Assembly (NCBI GenBank): GCA_902494035.1
Contig: CABURV010000004.1
Coordinates: 1 to 47,953, forward strand
DNA from: an uncultured Collinsella sp.
GTDB taxonomy: Bacteria > Actinomycetota > Coriobacteriia > Coriobacteriales > Coriobacteriaceae
DNA length: 47,953 bases
Direction: 5' to 3'
The notes beneath the pieces were generated by a model, which did no database searches, was not told the origin of the DNA, and saw only the letters and a program-made list of their open reading frames with translations. Below, piece by piece: positions 36,418-44,818 of this stretch; position 1 is the stretch's first letter, and each line of letters opens with the position of its first letter. A program made the translations under genes and the position numbers.

Positions 36418-37857
36418 ATGGCTTTCCGTAATGACTTCCTGTGGGGCGGCGCGACGGCTGCTAACCAGTGCGAGGGCGCCTACGACGTGGACGGCCGCGG
36501 CTTGGCCAACGTGGATGTGGCTCCGCACGGCCCCGAGCGCTACGCGGTGGTCTCCGGCCAGCGCAAGATGCTCGACTTCGAGGACGGCTATTACTATCCC
36601 GCGCAGACTGGCATCGATTTCTACCACCACTACAAGGAGGACATCGCCCTCTTTGCCGAGATGGGCTTTAAGACCTTCCGCATGAGCCTGGCGTGGACCC
36701 GCATCTTCCCCAACGGTGACGAGACCGAGCCCAACGAGGCCGGCCTGGCCTTCTACGAGGACGTGTTCCGCGAGTGCCAGGCGCACGGCATCGAGCCGCT
36801 CGTGACCATCACACACTTTGACTGCCCGATTCATCTCATCAAGGAGTACGGCGGTTGGCGCAACCGTAAGCTCATCGACTTCTATAAGAACCTCGCGACC
36901 ACGATCTTCACCCGCTACAAGGGCCTGGTGAAGTACTGGCTTACCTTCAACGAGATCAATATGATTCTGCACCTGCCGTTTATGGGTGCCGGTTTGGTCT
37001 TTGAGGAGGGCGAGAACAAGGAGGCCGTCGAGTACCTGGCCGCCCACAACGAGCTCGTCGCCAGCGCTTGGGCAACCAAGATCGCCCACGAGATCGATCC
37101 TGAGGTCAAGATCGGCTGCATGCTCGCCGCGGGTAGCTACTACCCCTACAGCTGCCGTCCGGGCGATGTGCGCCAGGCGCAGCTCGACAACCAGGACAAT
37201 TACTTCTTCGTCGACGTCCAGAGCCGTGGCTACTACCCGGCCTATGCCGTCAAGAAGCTCGAGCGCCTGGGCATCGATGTGGGTATGACGGACGAGGACC
37301 GCGAGATCCTGGCCGCTAACACCGTCGACTTCATCAGCTTTAGCTACTACAGCACCCGCTGCTCCGCCGGTGCCGATAACCCCGATGTCGAGCGCACCCA
37401 GGGCAACGCCTTCGCCGGCGCCAAGAACCCCTACCTGCAGGAGAGCCAGTGGGGCTGGGCCATCGATCCGCTGGGCTTCCGCATCACCCTCAACGATCTG
37501 TACGACCGCTATCAGAAGCCGCTGTTTGTGGTCGAGAACGGCCTGGGCGCCAAGGATGTTGTCGAGGAGGATGGCTCCATCAACGACGACTACCGTATCG
37601 ACTACCTGCGCCAGCATATCGCCGCGATGCGCGATGCGGTGACCGAGGACGGCGTTGACCTGCTGGGCTACACCACCTGGGGCCCGATCGACCTGGTGTC
37701 TGCCGGCACGGGCGAGATGTCCAAGCGCTACGGCTTTATCTATGTCGACCGCGATGATGCGGGCAACGGCACTCTCAAGCGTTCCAAAAAGAAGAGCTTT
37801 GACTGGTACAAGAAGGTCATCGCCACCAACGGCGAAGACCTGGCCTTAGGGCGCTGA
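36418..37857 (+). CDS. bglA: GH1 6-phospho-beta-glucosidase
   Basis: This 479-residue cytoplasmic glycosidase hydrolyses 6-phosphorylated beta-glucosides imported by a PTS. The acid/base Glu179 is in WLTFNEIN and the nucleophile Glu373 in VVENGLG. The C-terminal signature DLVSAGTGEMSKRYGFIYV, with Ser, Lys and Tyr that contact the 6-phosphate in this subgroup, points to a phospho-beta-glucosidase rather than a plain glucosidase. I chose the ATG at MAFRNDF (an in-frame GTG is six codons upstream). A PTS EIIBC gene lies 5.3 kb away. A long hairpin begins at its stop codon. Confidence 0.92.
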   Translation: MAFRNDFLWGGATAANQCEGAYDVDGRGLANVDVAPHGPERYAVVSGQRKMLDFEDGYYYPAQTGIDFYHHYKEDIALFAEMGFKTFRMSLAWTRIFPNGDETEPNEAGLAFYEDVFRECQAHGIEPLVTITHFDCPIHLIKEYGGWRNRKLIDFYKNLATTIFTRYKGLVKYWLTFNEINMILHLPFMGAGLVFEEGENKEAVEYLAAHNELVASAWATKIAHEIDPEVKIGCMLAAGSYYPYSCRPGDVRQAQLDNQDNYFFVDVQSRGYYPAYAVKKLERLGIDVGMTDEDREILAANTVDFISFSYYSTRCSAGADNPDVERTQGNAFAGAKNPYLQESQWGWAIDPLGFRITLNDLYDRYQKPLFVVENGLGAKDVVEEDGSINDDYRIDYLRQHIAAMRDAVTEDGVDLLGYTTWGPIDLVSAGTGEMSKRYGFIYVDRDDAGNGTLKRSKKKSFDWYKKVIATNGEDLALGR

Positions 37858-37943
37858 GGCACTCAACCTTGGGGCTCCAACCCTCCTCGCGTACCTAAAG
37901 TACGCTTCGTCGGGCTTGTCGCTCCCAATCTCGAGCACCTCAG
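37854..37943. repeat. 90-bp long hairpin element (copy 2)
   Basis: The stem begins at the GH1 stop codon; the tip is GCGTAC-CTAAA-GTACGC at 37889-37905. It shares the tip and the CAACCTTG arm with copy 1 at 29780. Confidence 0.65.
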
Positions 37944-38007
37944 GCCCTTAGGAGGCGGACCTGACCGCCGTGTTTCGGAAGTCCTGCTTTATAACGTCCT
38001 AACCAAG

Positions 38008-38046
38008 ACACCCGGCGAGCAGTTAATGCCCACCGGGTGTTTCGTT
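38008..38046 (+). terminator. Terminator after GH1 gene
   Basis: The 8-bp stem ACACCCGG/CCGGGTGT is followed by TTCGTT. Confidence 0.7.
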
Positions 38047-38091
38047 AAAAGAAGTGAGAGAAAGCAAAAGAAGTTAAAACTTGCAATTGCA

Positions 38092-39357
38092 CTACGGCGC
38101 GAGAACATCCAGCGGAACAACTTGGACGCCGCGGTCAGTGACATAGGCTTGTGAGCCAAATCCAATGATTGCGACTTTCGAAACTGGCGGGTTGTTTCCG
38201 GCAGCGACCATACGCTTCTCGACAGCAACGAGACTGTCAGACGCCTCTTCGATTTGAGCAGAGCTGAGTTTAACTTCGATCGGAATCCACGTTCCACCGG
38301 GAGCCGCAATGACTGCATCGACCTCTAGATCGCGAGAATCGTGATAGTGATAGAGACCCATTCCATTTGCTTGCGCATAAACCCACAAATCATGAAGGGC
38401 CAACGATTCAAAAAGCAGTCCAAGCGTCTTGAAGTCCAGCAGTAATGTCTCCGGAGTCGCCCCGAGCGCAGCGGCCGCTAGTGACGGGTCAGCGAGATGA
38501 TGCTTCTTCGATTCTCTTAGGTGCACTGGAGATCTCATTGCAGGGTTCCATGCGGGAATATCGCGAACGAAATTAATCCGAGCGAGAAGAGATATGTATG
38601 ATGACGCCGTTTGTCTCGACACCTCCCCACCAAGATCGGCTACGAGCGTTTTGAGTGTCGCCAAAGTGGATTCATTGCGCGCAAGCGATTCAATGACAGC
38701 TTTGACCTTTTCAGGGTCGCGGCGAGAGCCGTCGACACGGGACAAATCTTCTTCGGCAACTATGTCGATGTATCGTTTGGCCATCGCGGACGCAGCCCGC
38801 GCATCGTGTCCGACCGCCGCAGGCCATCCACCACGAACAACGCACTCGGCAATCGAGGCAGAATCCAGCGACCCAAAAGCGCCATTGAACTTTTTGCCAG
38901 AAATAATGCCCGATAGCTTAACTGCACCGCTGGATTTCCCAAGTTCGAAAAGCGTCATGGTATCCATGCGCAGTTTGGCGAACCTTCCAGCGCCACTGTG
39001 CATCGGACGTTTGTCGTCTCGCGGTGTTGCCGACCCCGTAAATATGAACTGGCCAGGCTCACCGCCACGGTTGTCACATTCAAACCGTGCCGCGTCCCAA
39101 AGTTTCGGAACCTCCTGCCACTCGTCAATTAGCCGTGGCACCTCGCCGGAAACGGCAAGAGCTGGGTCAGTCTCGGCGCGTAAGCGATTCTCGAAGTTGC
39201 GGGACGGGTCCATGAGAAGGAGCCTGGACGCCGCACGGGTCTCGGCTGTGGTCGTCTTCCCGCACCATTTCGGTCCCTCGATGAGAACGGCACCGAATAT
39301 GCCCAGCAGCTGGTCGAGCTCATTTTCGATAATTCTAGTGTAGTACTTCTTTGGCAT
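38092..39357 (-). CDS. DUF4143-type ATPase (AAA_14)
   Basis: This 421-residue protein has an N-terminal P-loop AAA_14 domain (Walker A GPKWCGKTT at residues 28-36; Walker B VPRLIDEWQEVP) and the C-terminal DUF4143 domain, which includes the nuclease-like WIPIEVKLSSAQI region. It is a common but uncharacterised family in gut bacteria. I chose MPKKYY because GGTGA lies six bases upstream; a second ATG four codons earlier (MVII) is also in frame. Its GC content is lower than that of the flanking sugar genes, and it is the second solitary ATPase in this island. A 23-bp-period repeat array lies directly upstream. Confidence 0.85.
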   Translation of the reverse strand: MPKKYYTRIIENELDQLLGIFGAVLIEGPKWCGKTTTAETRAASRLLLMDPSRNFENRLRAETDPALAVSGEVPRLIDEWQEVPKLWDAARFECDNRGGEPGQFIFTGSATPRDDKRPMHSGAGRFAKLRMDTMTLFELGKSSGAVKLSGIISGKKFNGAFGSLDSASIAECVVRGGWPAAVGHDARAASAMAKRYIDIVAEEDLSRVDGSRRDPEKVKAVIESLARNESTLATLKTLVADLGGEVSRQTASSYISLLARINFVRDIPAWNPAMRSPVHLRESKKHHLADPSLAAAALGATPETLLLDFKTLGLLFESLALHDLWVYAQANGMGLYHYHDSRDLEVDAVIAAPGGTWIPIEVKLSSAQIEEASDSLVAVEKRMVAAGNNPPVSKVAIIGFGSQAYVTDRGVQVVPLDVLAP

Positions 39358-39382
39358 AATTATCACCATTGTTTACCAGTGC

Positions 39383-39474
39383 GTTTAACTAAATTTACCA
39401 TTTACATTTAACCAAATTTTGCTTTTTTGATTAACCAGATTTACGCATTTCAGTTAACGAAACAGATTAAACAT
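39383..39474. repeat. Four 23-bp direct repeats upstream of DUF4143 ATPase gene
   Basis: TTAAC recurs at 39385, 39408, 39431 and 39454, exactly 23 bp apart, inside units near the consensus RTTTAACCAAATTTACC. The spacing of about two helical turns puts all copies on one face of the DNA, as in iterons or cooperative operator arrays. A weaker fifth copy may overlap the start codon. Confidence 0.75.
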
Positions 39475-39483
39475 TTACTGTAT

Positions 39484-39540
39484 GAGTTGGCACTTGGGGA
39501 CGTACTTAAATGAGTGGCAGTTGGGGACACTCCTTGCCGA
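39484..39540. repeat. Dispersed GTCCCC element copy (inverse of copy near 10080)
   Basis: The complement contains ACTCATTTAAG followed by ACGTCCCCAA and GTGTCCCCAACTGCC, as in the cluster at 9965-10097. It forms the last codons of the DUF1593-type gene. Confidence 0.65.
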
Positions 39541-41086
39541 ATGCGGCGGCTGTCGAATGTGGACGCCGTCCTTGCTGTGCCACGGTCACAGCAACCTGGG
39601 CGTAACGGCTGCAGGGGCGTTCGGCGCACGTCTGCACGGTAAGGGTGAGCACGAAGCGGTCGCCGGTCTGCGCGTCGGCGGGCACGATGAAAGTGGTGCT
39701 CGCCGTGCATTCCTGCCACAGCGAAAGATCCTGCGCGCCTGTATAGCTCGACGGGTCCACGGCGACATTCCAATGTGCATCAAAGCCCTTGTCGTCGAGG
39801 TCGACGATGGTCGCTGCAAGGGTGACGCGCTCGCCGGCTGTAGCGCTGCGGTCGGTCGTGACCTCGACAACATGCGCCGGATGCGAGCAAGCTGCCGGAT
39901 CATGGGCGCACCATTGCGCACGGGCGGCAAAGTCTTCCTGATAGGCGCGCAGGTAGGGATTGGGGTTGTCGCCTGCGGGTGTGCCGATGGCGGCAAAACC
40001 GGCGGGTGCGTCTGCATCGGGATGTTCATCAAGAAACATGCGGCCGAGCAGCGTGTCGAAGTCGCGGTCATCGATGCCGCGCAGGCCAAACGGCAGCAGC
40101 GGAATATAGGTCATGCTGTCGCCTTCGGCCATAAAATCGCCGCGCTCAAACTGCATCGCGGGCATGCCTTCTAGACCCCAATCCAGACGGGCATGCTTGC
40201 CAAACTGAAAGCGCTCGGGCTCGTTTTCGTAGACCTTACCATCGCCATAGAGCATATAGCGCGCCATGAGGGGGCCGTTGCCCTGCGTGAGATTCTGCTC
40301 GGGCCAAGGAGCCTTAAACAGTGGCAGCGTATCGGGCTGAGCCATCTTGGCGTCGACATAGCCGCCATACATATAGGGCACGCGCCAAAAGATGAGCTCG
40401 GGAAAGAGCTCGCGTCCATGGTCGAGCCATGAGTTGTCCTGTCCTATGCCATCGGCAACGCCCATCACGCGCGCCTTCTGATAGACCCGCTGCTGCACGG
40501 CAGGCCATTCGGGCGTGGCGCGATAACACTCGGCAATGCTCATGAGGGCGCGAACGATGGTGTTCATGCCACCCCAGCTGAGAAGCCATAACGTACGCGG
40601 GTCATCATCCAAAATCGCCTGCGCAATTACGCGAGACCCTTCAGTTTCCTCAGTTACATCACCCTCAAAGGCAACATTTCCCACAAAGGTGCGCTCGATC
40701 ATCTGGGCGGGCGTGGGAAACGGCGGCTCACCGGCAGCGTCCGCATTCGCCTGCAACTGCGGCCAAGCCTGGGCATATTCATTACTCCAGAGACTCTCAA
40801 TCCAATGCTCGGGAAACGGACGATACTCACGAAGCTCGCCGGCCAGCGGATCGGGCTCATGAGGCACAACATCCCACTCATAAGAGCGACGACCCTTAGT
40901 CCGCCAATGCGAATTCACTTCACCGAGCGTATGAACCCCATCCCCAAGAAAGTGATACTGCGAAGCCGTATACACCACGGCCTGAACATCAAGTAAGTTG
41001 AGATACAGAGCCAAATGAACGAGCGAGTTCATATCGTCGACTTCCATATCAGTGGTAACAATCACCCGAGTCAACTTTTGGGACAT
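39506..41086 (-). CDS. DUF1593-type (nucleoside-hydrolase-like) protein
   Basis: This 526-residue protein has a nucleoside-hydrolase-like domain at residues 1 to about 330, starting RVIVTTDMEVDDMNSLVHL with the acidic cluster of that fold, as in DUF1593, and a C-terminal beta-sandwich region (about 390-510). It has no signal peptide, unlike many DUF1593 proteins that are secreted. The reaction is unknown; a glycoside or nucleoside hydrolase is likely. The last ~10 residues come from a dispersed repeat, so the true C-terminus may have been altered. The ATG at MSQKLTRV has GGAG upstream; the frame opens eight codons earlier. Confidence 0.7.
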   Translation of the reverse strand: MSQKLTRVIVTTDMEVDDMNSLVHLALYLNLLDVQAVVYTASQYHFLGDGVHTLGEVNSHWRTKGRRSYEWDVVPHEPDPLAGELREYRPFPEHWIESLWSNEYAQAWPQLQANADAAGEPPFPTPAQMIERTFVGNVAFEGDVTEETEGSRVIAQAILDDDPRTLWLLSWGGMNTIVRALMSIAECYRATPEWPAVQQRVYQKARVMGVADGIGQDNSWLDHGRELFPELIFWRVPYMYGGYVDAKMAQPDTLPLFKAPWPEQNLTQGNGPLMARYMLYGDGKVYENEPERFQFGKHARLDWGLEGMPAMQFERGDFMAEGDSMTYIPLLPFGLRGIDDRDFDTLLGRMFLDEHPDADAPAGFAAIGTPAGDNPNPYLRAYQEDFAARAQWCAHDPAACSHPAHVVEVTTDRSATAGERVTLAATIVDLDDKGFDAHWNVAVDPSSYTGAQDLSLWQECTASTTFIVPADAQTGDRFVLTLTVQTCAERPCSRYAQVAVTVAQQGRRPHSTAAAFGKECPQLPLI

Positions 41087-41215
41087 AGGAACAGCTCCAA
41101 TCAAAATCAATTTAGCCAGTTACGCGCAAGGCAAGACGGGACCCACGCCCCCATCGCCACCGACCCGGCGTGCTGCCGGAAGCGCCCGGCCAGCGTTTCG
41201 AACAACGTTAACTTA

Positions 41216-41342
41216 GGGGGCCCTGATCTTTAGTTTTGTAAACATTCCGCAGCGCGGGCCCCGCTTATCCGATGCTCCGAAGGAGCAGGATAGGCGGGGC
41301 TCATGCGCGAGGACGTTTACAAAACTAAAGGTCAGGGCCCCC
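41216..41342. repeat. 127-bp long inverted repeat
   Basis: Outer arms GGGGGCCCTGATCTTTAG and its complement continue for about 30 bp with one or two mismatches (including TTTTGTAAAC), and an inner stem (GCGCGGGCCCCGC, ATCC, GCTCC with a GAA loop) continues to the centre near 41280. It could fold as one long hairpin and may be a MITE-like element. It lies between two minus-strand genes. Confidence 0.85.
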
Positions 41343-41352
41343 GATGGGATGG

Positions 41353-42690
41353 CTACCTCGAAACTCTGGCCGACCACTCCCAGCAGCCCACCGGCTCGCC
41401 GTCGATGAGTACGTTGCCCCCGTCGAAGTCTTGATAACACAGGTCGTTGAATTGGTGGATCCACACGCCGTGGTTGAACGTCTTCTTAGGCGAGCCATCG
41501 GCCTCGCGATAGCGCCCGGTCAGGTCCTCGACATGGCTAAAGTAGGTGAGGTGCACGTTGGCTCCGGCGTCACGTAGGCGCGCCGTGAGCGGCAGCACGG
41601 TCTGTTGCGGAGACACGAGTTCGTCGCCCTTGGAGTGCGTAAACCACAGCGGCGTCTTGGCGAGCGCGGCTACGTCCTCGTCCGTGGCGTTGTACCACGG
41701 GGCACAGCAGGGAAGGCCCGCGGCGAAGAAATCGGGGTAGTCGGCGCACAGGCGCAGGGTCATAAAGCCGCCGTTGGAAAGGCCGGCGACCACGATGCGG
41801 TCGGTGTCGATGCGCTCGGCATGCTCGGCGACAAACTCGTCGATGAGCGCCTTGAGCACGGGGGAGTAGATGCTCTGGTTGGAGCGGCCGAGCTGCTCGA
41901 CGCCGTTGTCCATCCAAAACGTGGGAGACTGCGGCACGAGCACCCAGGCAAAGCCGCCAAAGTAGCGCTGGATTTGCGCCTGGCTAATGGCTGTCACGCG
42001 GTTGCCGACATAGGCGCGCGTGGCGCCTTCGCCCTGTGTGGCGCCCTTGCCTTCGCCGGCGCCGTGCAGGTACACCACGAGCGGGGCCTTTTGGGGCACG
42101 ACCGTGACCTCGGGCGCGAAGGGATTGAAGCAGGCCGAGTCCTCTGTCTTAAAGCTGGGCTCAAAGAAGCCGTACTCGAGCGCGATGCCATCAACGGCGG
42201 TCTTTTGCACGGCATTGCTCCAGCCCTTGAGCGCGGGGCAGATGTCGCCGCGACGGGTATCGAAGACCAGGTCGCAGGTGGGGTCGTCGCCGTCGTCGCC
42301 GGGAAGAGCCGCGAGCTGCGTGACGTGCAGCTGGTCATCGAGCATGCGCGAGCCCATGACGCCGCCTTCGATCTTTTTGGTCAGGCGCTGCTCGGCGACC
42401 TCGAGTGCCACATGGGTGCCCACGGCGAGCTTGCGGCCGTTCTCGTCGCACGGATACGCGGCAAGAATGTCGATGTAACCCACGGAGGGTGCGGCATGGT
42501 CGGCACCGTGCTCCTTGCGCATCAGGATCTCGCCCGTGCGCTCGTGACGCTCTACATATATATGGAAAGTGTTCGCATCGACATCGTTGGCGCGCACGGT
42601 GCAGGGTAGGTCGAGTATGACCTTGCTGATCCAGGGGCCAAAGTCGCCCAAGGTGGTGACGGTTGCGTAAGTACACGATCTGAGTTCCAT
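41353..42690 (-). CDS. Alpha/beta hydrolase, esterase-like
   Basis: This 445-residue cytoplasmic protein has a beta-rich N-terminal domain (residues 1 to about 165) and a C-terminal alpha/beta hydrolase domain. The nucleophile elbow is GLSNGG, the oxyanion motif LVVYLHGAGEG, and the His is in the C-terminal FNHGVWIHQF. It resembles prolyl-oligopeptidase/PHB-depolymerase-like esterases that sit in plant-glycan loci and remove acyl groups (inference). The ATG at MELRSCTY follows GGGAGG. It is divergent from the PTS operon, and the region between them holds palindromic operators. Confidence 0.82.
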   Translation of the reverse strand: MELRSCTYATVTTLGDFGPWISKVILDLPCTVRANDVDANTFHIYVERHERTGEILMRKEHGADHAAPSVGYIDILAAYPCDENGRKLAVGTHVALEVAEQRLTKKIEGGVMGSRMLDDQLHVTQLAALPGDDGDDPTCDLVFDTRRGDICPALKGWSNAVQKTAVDGIALEYGFFEPSFKTEDSACFNPFAPEVTVVPQKAPLVVYLHGAGEGKGATQGEGATRAYVGNRVTAISQAQIQRYFGGFAWVLVPQSPTFWMDNGVEQLGRSNQSIYSPVLKALIDEFVAEHAERIDTDRIVVAGLSNGGFMTLRLCADYPDFFAAGLPCCAPWYNATDEDVAALAKTPLWFTHSKGDELVSPQQTVLPLTARLRDAGANVHLTYFSHVEDLTGRYREADGSPKKTFNHGVWIHQFNDLCYQDFDGGNVLIDGEPVGCWEWSARVSR

Positions 42691-42739
42691 GAGCTGCCTC
42701 CCTTGCGCCGCGCGTGCTAAACAATCGCGGCAATACAAT

Positions 42740-42753
42740 CTAAACATGTTTAG
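42740..42753. promoter_or_regulatory. Perfect 14-bp palindrome operator (CTAAACATGTTTAG)
   Basis: It lies 50 bp upstream of the esterase start in the divergent promoter region. Confidence 0.6.
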
Positions 42754-42818
42754 TTTAATGCAGAGTTGTGGAACAAGCAGATGAACTCGGTAAACGGCAT
42801 AATCGAACACGCAGTGAA

Positions 42819-42840
42819 CTACTAAACATATGTTTAGTAG
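42819..42840. promoter_or_regulatory. Perfect 22-bp palindrome operator
   Basis: CTACTAAACAT and its complement form a complete palindrome; the TAAACA/TGTTTA core matches the site at 42740. It is probably bound by the same regulator. Confidence 0.65.
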
Positions 42841-42973
42841 TTTCTATCTGGGGTTTTCTTGATGAGCTAACAGGCTATTGAGAGGCCACTCAAAGTAAAA
42901 TCCCACGTAAATAGCCATATATCAATACATAGGCAAAGAGACGATTTACTGCCGTTCAGATACGCTCACCCCC

Positions 42974-42996
42974 GATTTCCTACCGTTCACCGGACT
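42974..42996 (+). promoter_or_regulatory. Motif shared with isomerase promoter
   Basis: GATTTCCTACCGTTCAC followed by CGGACT is the near twin of the block at 28218-28241 upstream of the isomerase gene. The common form is GATTTYCTACCGTTYACSGG. Confidence 0.6.
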
Positions 42997-43057
42997 GCAA
43001 ACGGCAAAACTGCCACAAATTCAACGCTGCGTGTAAACTAAGTGCTGTAAACGTTCA

Positions 43058-43074
43058 GTAAACAGATTGTTTAC
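43058..43074 (+). promoter_or_regulatory. GTAAACA-N3-TGTTTAC operator upstream of PTS gene
   Basis: Its 3' part, CAGATTGTTTAC, also occurs exactly at 28192-28203. It sits about 110 bases before the PTS start. Confidence 0.6.
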
Positions 43075-43180
43075 GACAGCGTATCCAAGGGCTCGGCAGC
43101 CGTAAGGGGTTATAGTCGCCGGGTCAAAGGCGTGCCAACGTCCAAACGGGTAGGCACACGATGATATGGGGAGGGGTCCC

Positions 43181-44608
43181 ATGGCAGTAGATAACAAGCA
43201 GATTGCCACCGATGTCCTCGAGCTCGTGGGCGGTGCGGAGAATGTTGCCGTCGCCACCAACTGCATGACGCGCCTGCGTCTGACGCTCAAGGATAACAGC
43301 AAGGCCGACGTGGAGAAGATCAAGAAGGTCAAGGGTGTTCTGGGTTGCCAGTTCGCCGGCAGCCAGCTCCAGGTCATCATCGGCCAGAACGTGCCCAAGG
43401 TGCTCGCCGAGTTCGTCGCCATGTCCGGCGTCAAACAGGGTGCCGCGGTCGACGAGAACCTCGACGCTCCTAAGGAGAAGTTCGAGCTCAAGAACCTGCC
43501 CAACATCATCCTCGACTACCTGTCGGGTTCCATGACCCAGCTGATTCCGCTGCTCATGGCTGGTGGTCTGTTCCGCACCATCGCCGCGGTCCTCGGCCCC
43601 ACCATGCTCGGCGTTCTCTCCGATACCGATCCGACCTACACGTTCCTCTACACCACCCTGTACGAGGCCACGTTTACCTTTATCCCCATCTACCTGGGCT
43701 ATGCCGCTGCTAAGAAGCTCGGCGCCTCTCCGGTTCTGGGCATGCTCCTCGGCGGCGCCCTCATGGCCCCGTCCGTCGTGAGTGTCGCGACTCAGGAGGG
43801 TGGCGGAATCATCTCCGTCTACGGCATCCAGATCGCCGCTGCCAACTACCAGCAGTCCGTCCTGCCCATCATCCTCTCGGTGCCCGTCCTGTACTTTGTT
43901 GAGAAGTTCTTTAAGAAGGTCATGCCCGACGTGCTGTCCACGGTCTTCACGCCGTTCTGCACCATGATCGTCACCATCCCCATCGCCTTCATCCTCCTTG
44001 CCCCGATCGGCAACGAGCTCGGCAACCTCATCGCCAACGCCCTCTTTGGTCTTGCTGACCTTGGCGGCATCGGTATCCTGATCGTCATGGCCGTCCTCGG
44101 CGCCTTCTGGCAGCTCTTCGTGGTCTGCGGCATGCACATGCCCGTCATCCTGCTCGCTCAGGTTCAGATCATCGCCGCCGGCTACGATCCCTTCGTCTTC
44201 GTTTCCACCAACTGCGCTATGGCCGCTGTCTGGGGCTGCGCCTTCGGTGCCTTCCTCAAGATGAAGAACCCCGACGAGAAGGGTCTTGCCCTGGGTTACG
44301 TCATCTCCGCCCTCGCCGGCGGCGTCACCGAGCCCGCGCTCTTCGGTATCCTCATGCGCTTCCGTCGCACCATGCTCGGCATGTTTATCGGCGGTGCTAT
44401 CGGCGCTGTGTTCTCCGGCCTCATGGGTGTTACCTACTACCTGGCCGGCGGTGCCTCCAACTTCCTGGTCTTCACCAACTACCTGCAGGGTGGCCAGATG
44501 AACACCGTCTGGGCTATCGTCGGTATGGCGATCTCCTTTGTCATCGCCGCTGCCGTCGTCTTTGCCACTGGCTTCTCCAAGGAGGAGCTCGCCGAGATGG
44601 AGGCCTAA
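43181..44608 (+). CDS. PTS EIIBC permease, glucose/beta-glucoside family
   Basis: This 475-residue membrane protein imports and phosphorylates a sugar. The EIIB domain (1 to about 90) has the phosphocysteine Cys28 in ATNCMTRLRL; the EIIC domain (about 105-475) has ten or so hydrophobic segments and the conserved GGVTEPALFGI. No EIIA domain is fused and none is encoded in the window, so it must borrow EIIA from elsewhere. Partner glycosidases are the GH1 phospho-glucosidase and the DUF4038 protein, so a beta-linked glycoside is the likely cargo. ATG after GGGGAGGGG; control sites lie upstream. Confidence 0.9.
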   Translation: MAVDNKQIATDVLELVGGAENVAVATNCMTRLRLTLKDNSKADVEKIKKVKGVLGCQFAGSQLQVIIGQNVPKVLAEFVAMSGVKQGAAVDENLDAPKEKFELKNLPNIILDYLSGSMTQLIPLLMAGGLFRTIAAVLGPTMLGVLSDTDPTYTFLYTTLYEATFTFIPIYLGYAAAKKLGASPVLGMLLGGALMAPSVVSVATQEGGGIISVYGIQIAAANYQQSVLPIILSVPVLYFVEKFFKKVMPDVLSTVFTPFCTMIVTIPIAFILLAPIGNELGNLIANALFGLADLGGIGILIVMAVLGAFWQLFVVCGMHMPVILLAQVQIIAAGYDPFVFVSTNCAMAAVWGCAFGAFLKMKNPDEKGLALGYVISALAGGVTEPALFGILMRFRRTMLGMFIGGAIGAVFSGLMGVTYYLAGGASNFLVFTNYLQGGQMNTVWAIVGMAISFVIAAAVVFATGFSKEELAEMEA

Positions 44609-44648
44609 GGCCAAGCCATTCGGACGCATACGACCTTACCTACACGAC

Positions 44649-44687
44649 AGGGCCCCGTCAGGCGTAAGCCCGGCGGGGCCCTTCTTG
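44649..44687 (+). terminator. Terminator after PTS gene
   Basis: The stem AGGGCCCCG/CGGGGCCCT is followed by TCTTG, a weak U-tract. Some read-through into the DUF4038 gene is possible. Confidence 0.7.
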
Positions 44688-44818
44688 CAAGGTAGACTGA
44701 TTGGGGGCGCGTGATGCCAGCTCGTCGGGGCTTGCTAAGCGCTAGGGGCTTTCGCGCGGGGTTACCGCGAAAGAATCTGCCGGTTCGCGACTCCTTTATC
44801 AAACGAAAGGACATACAG

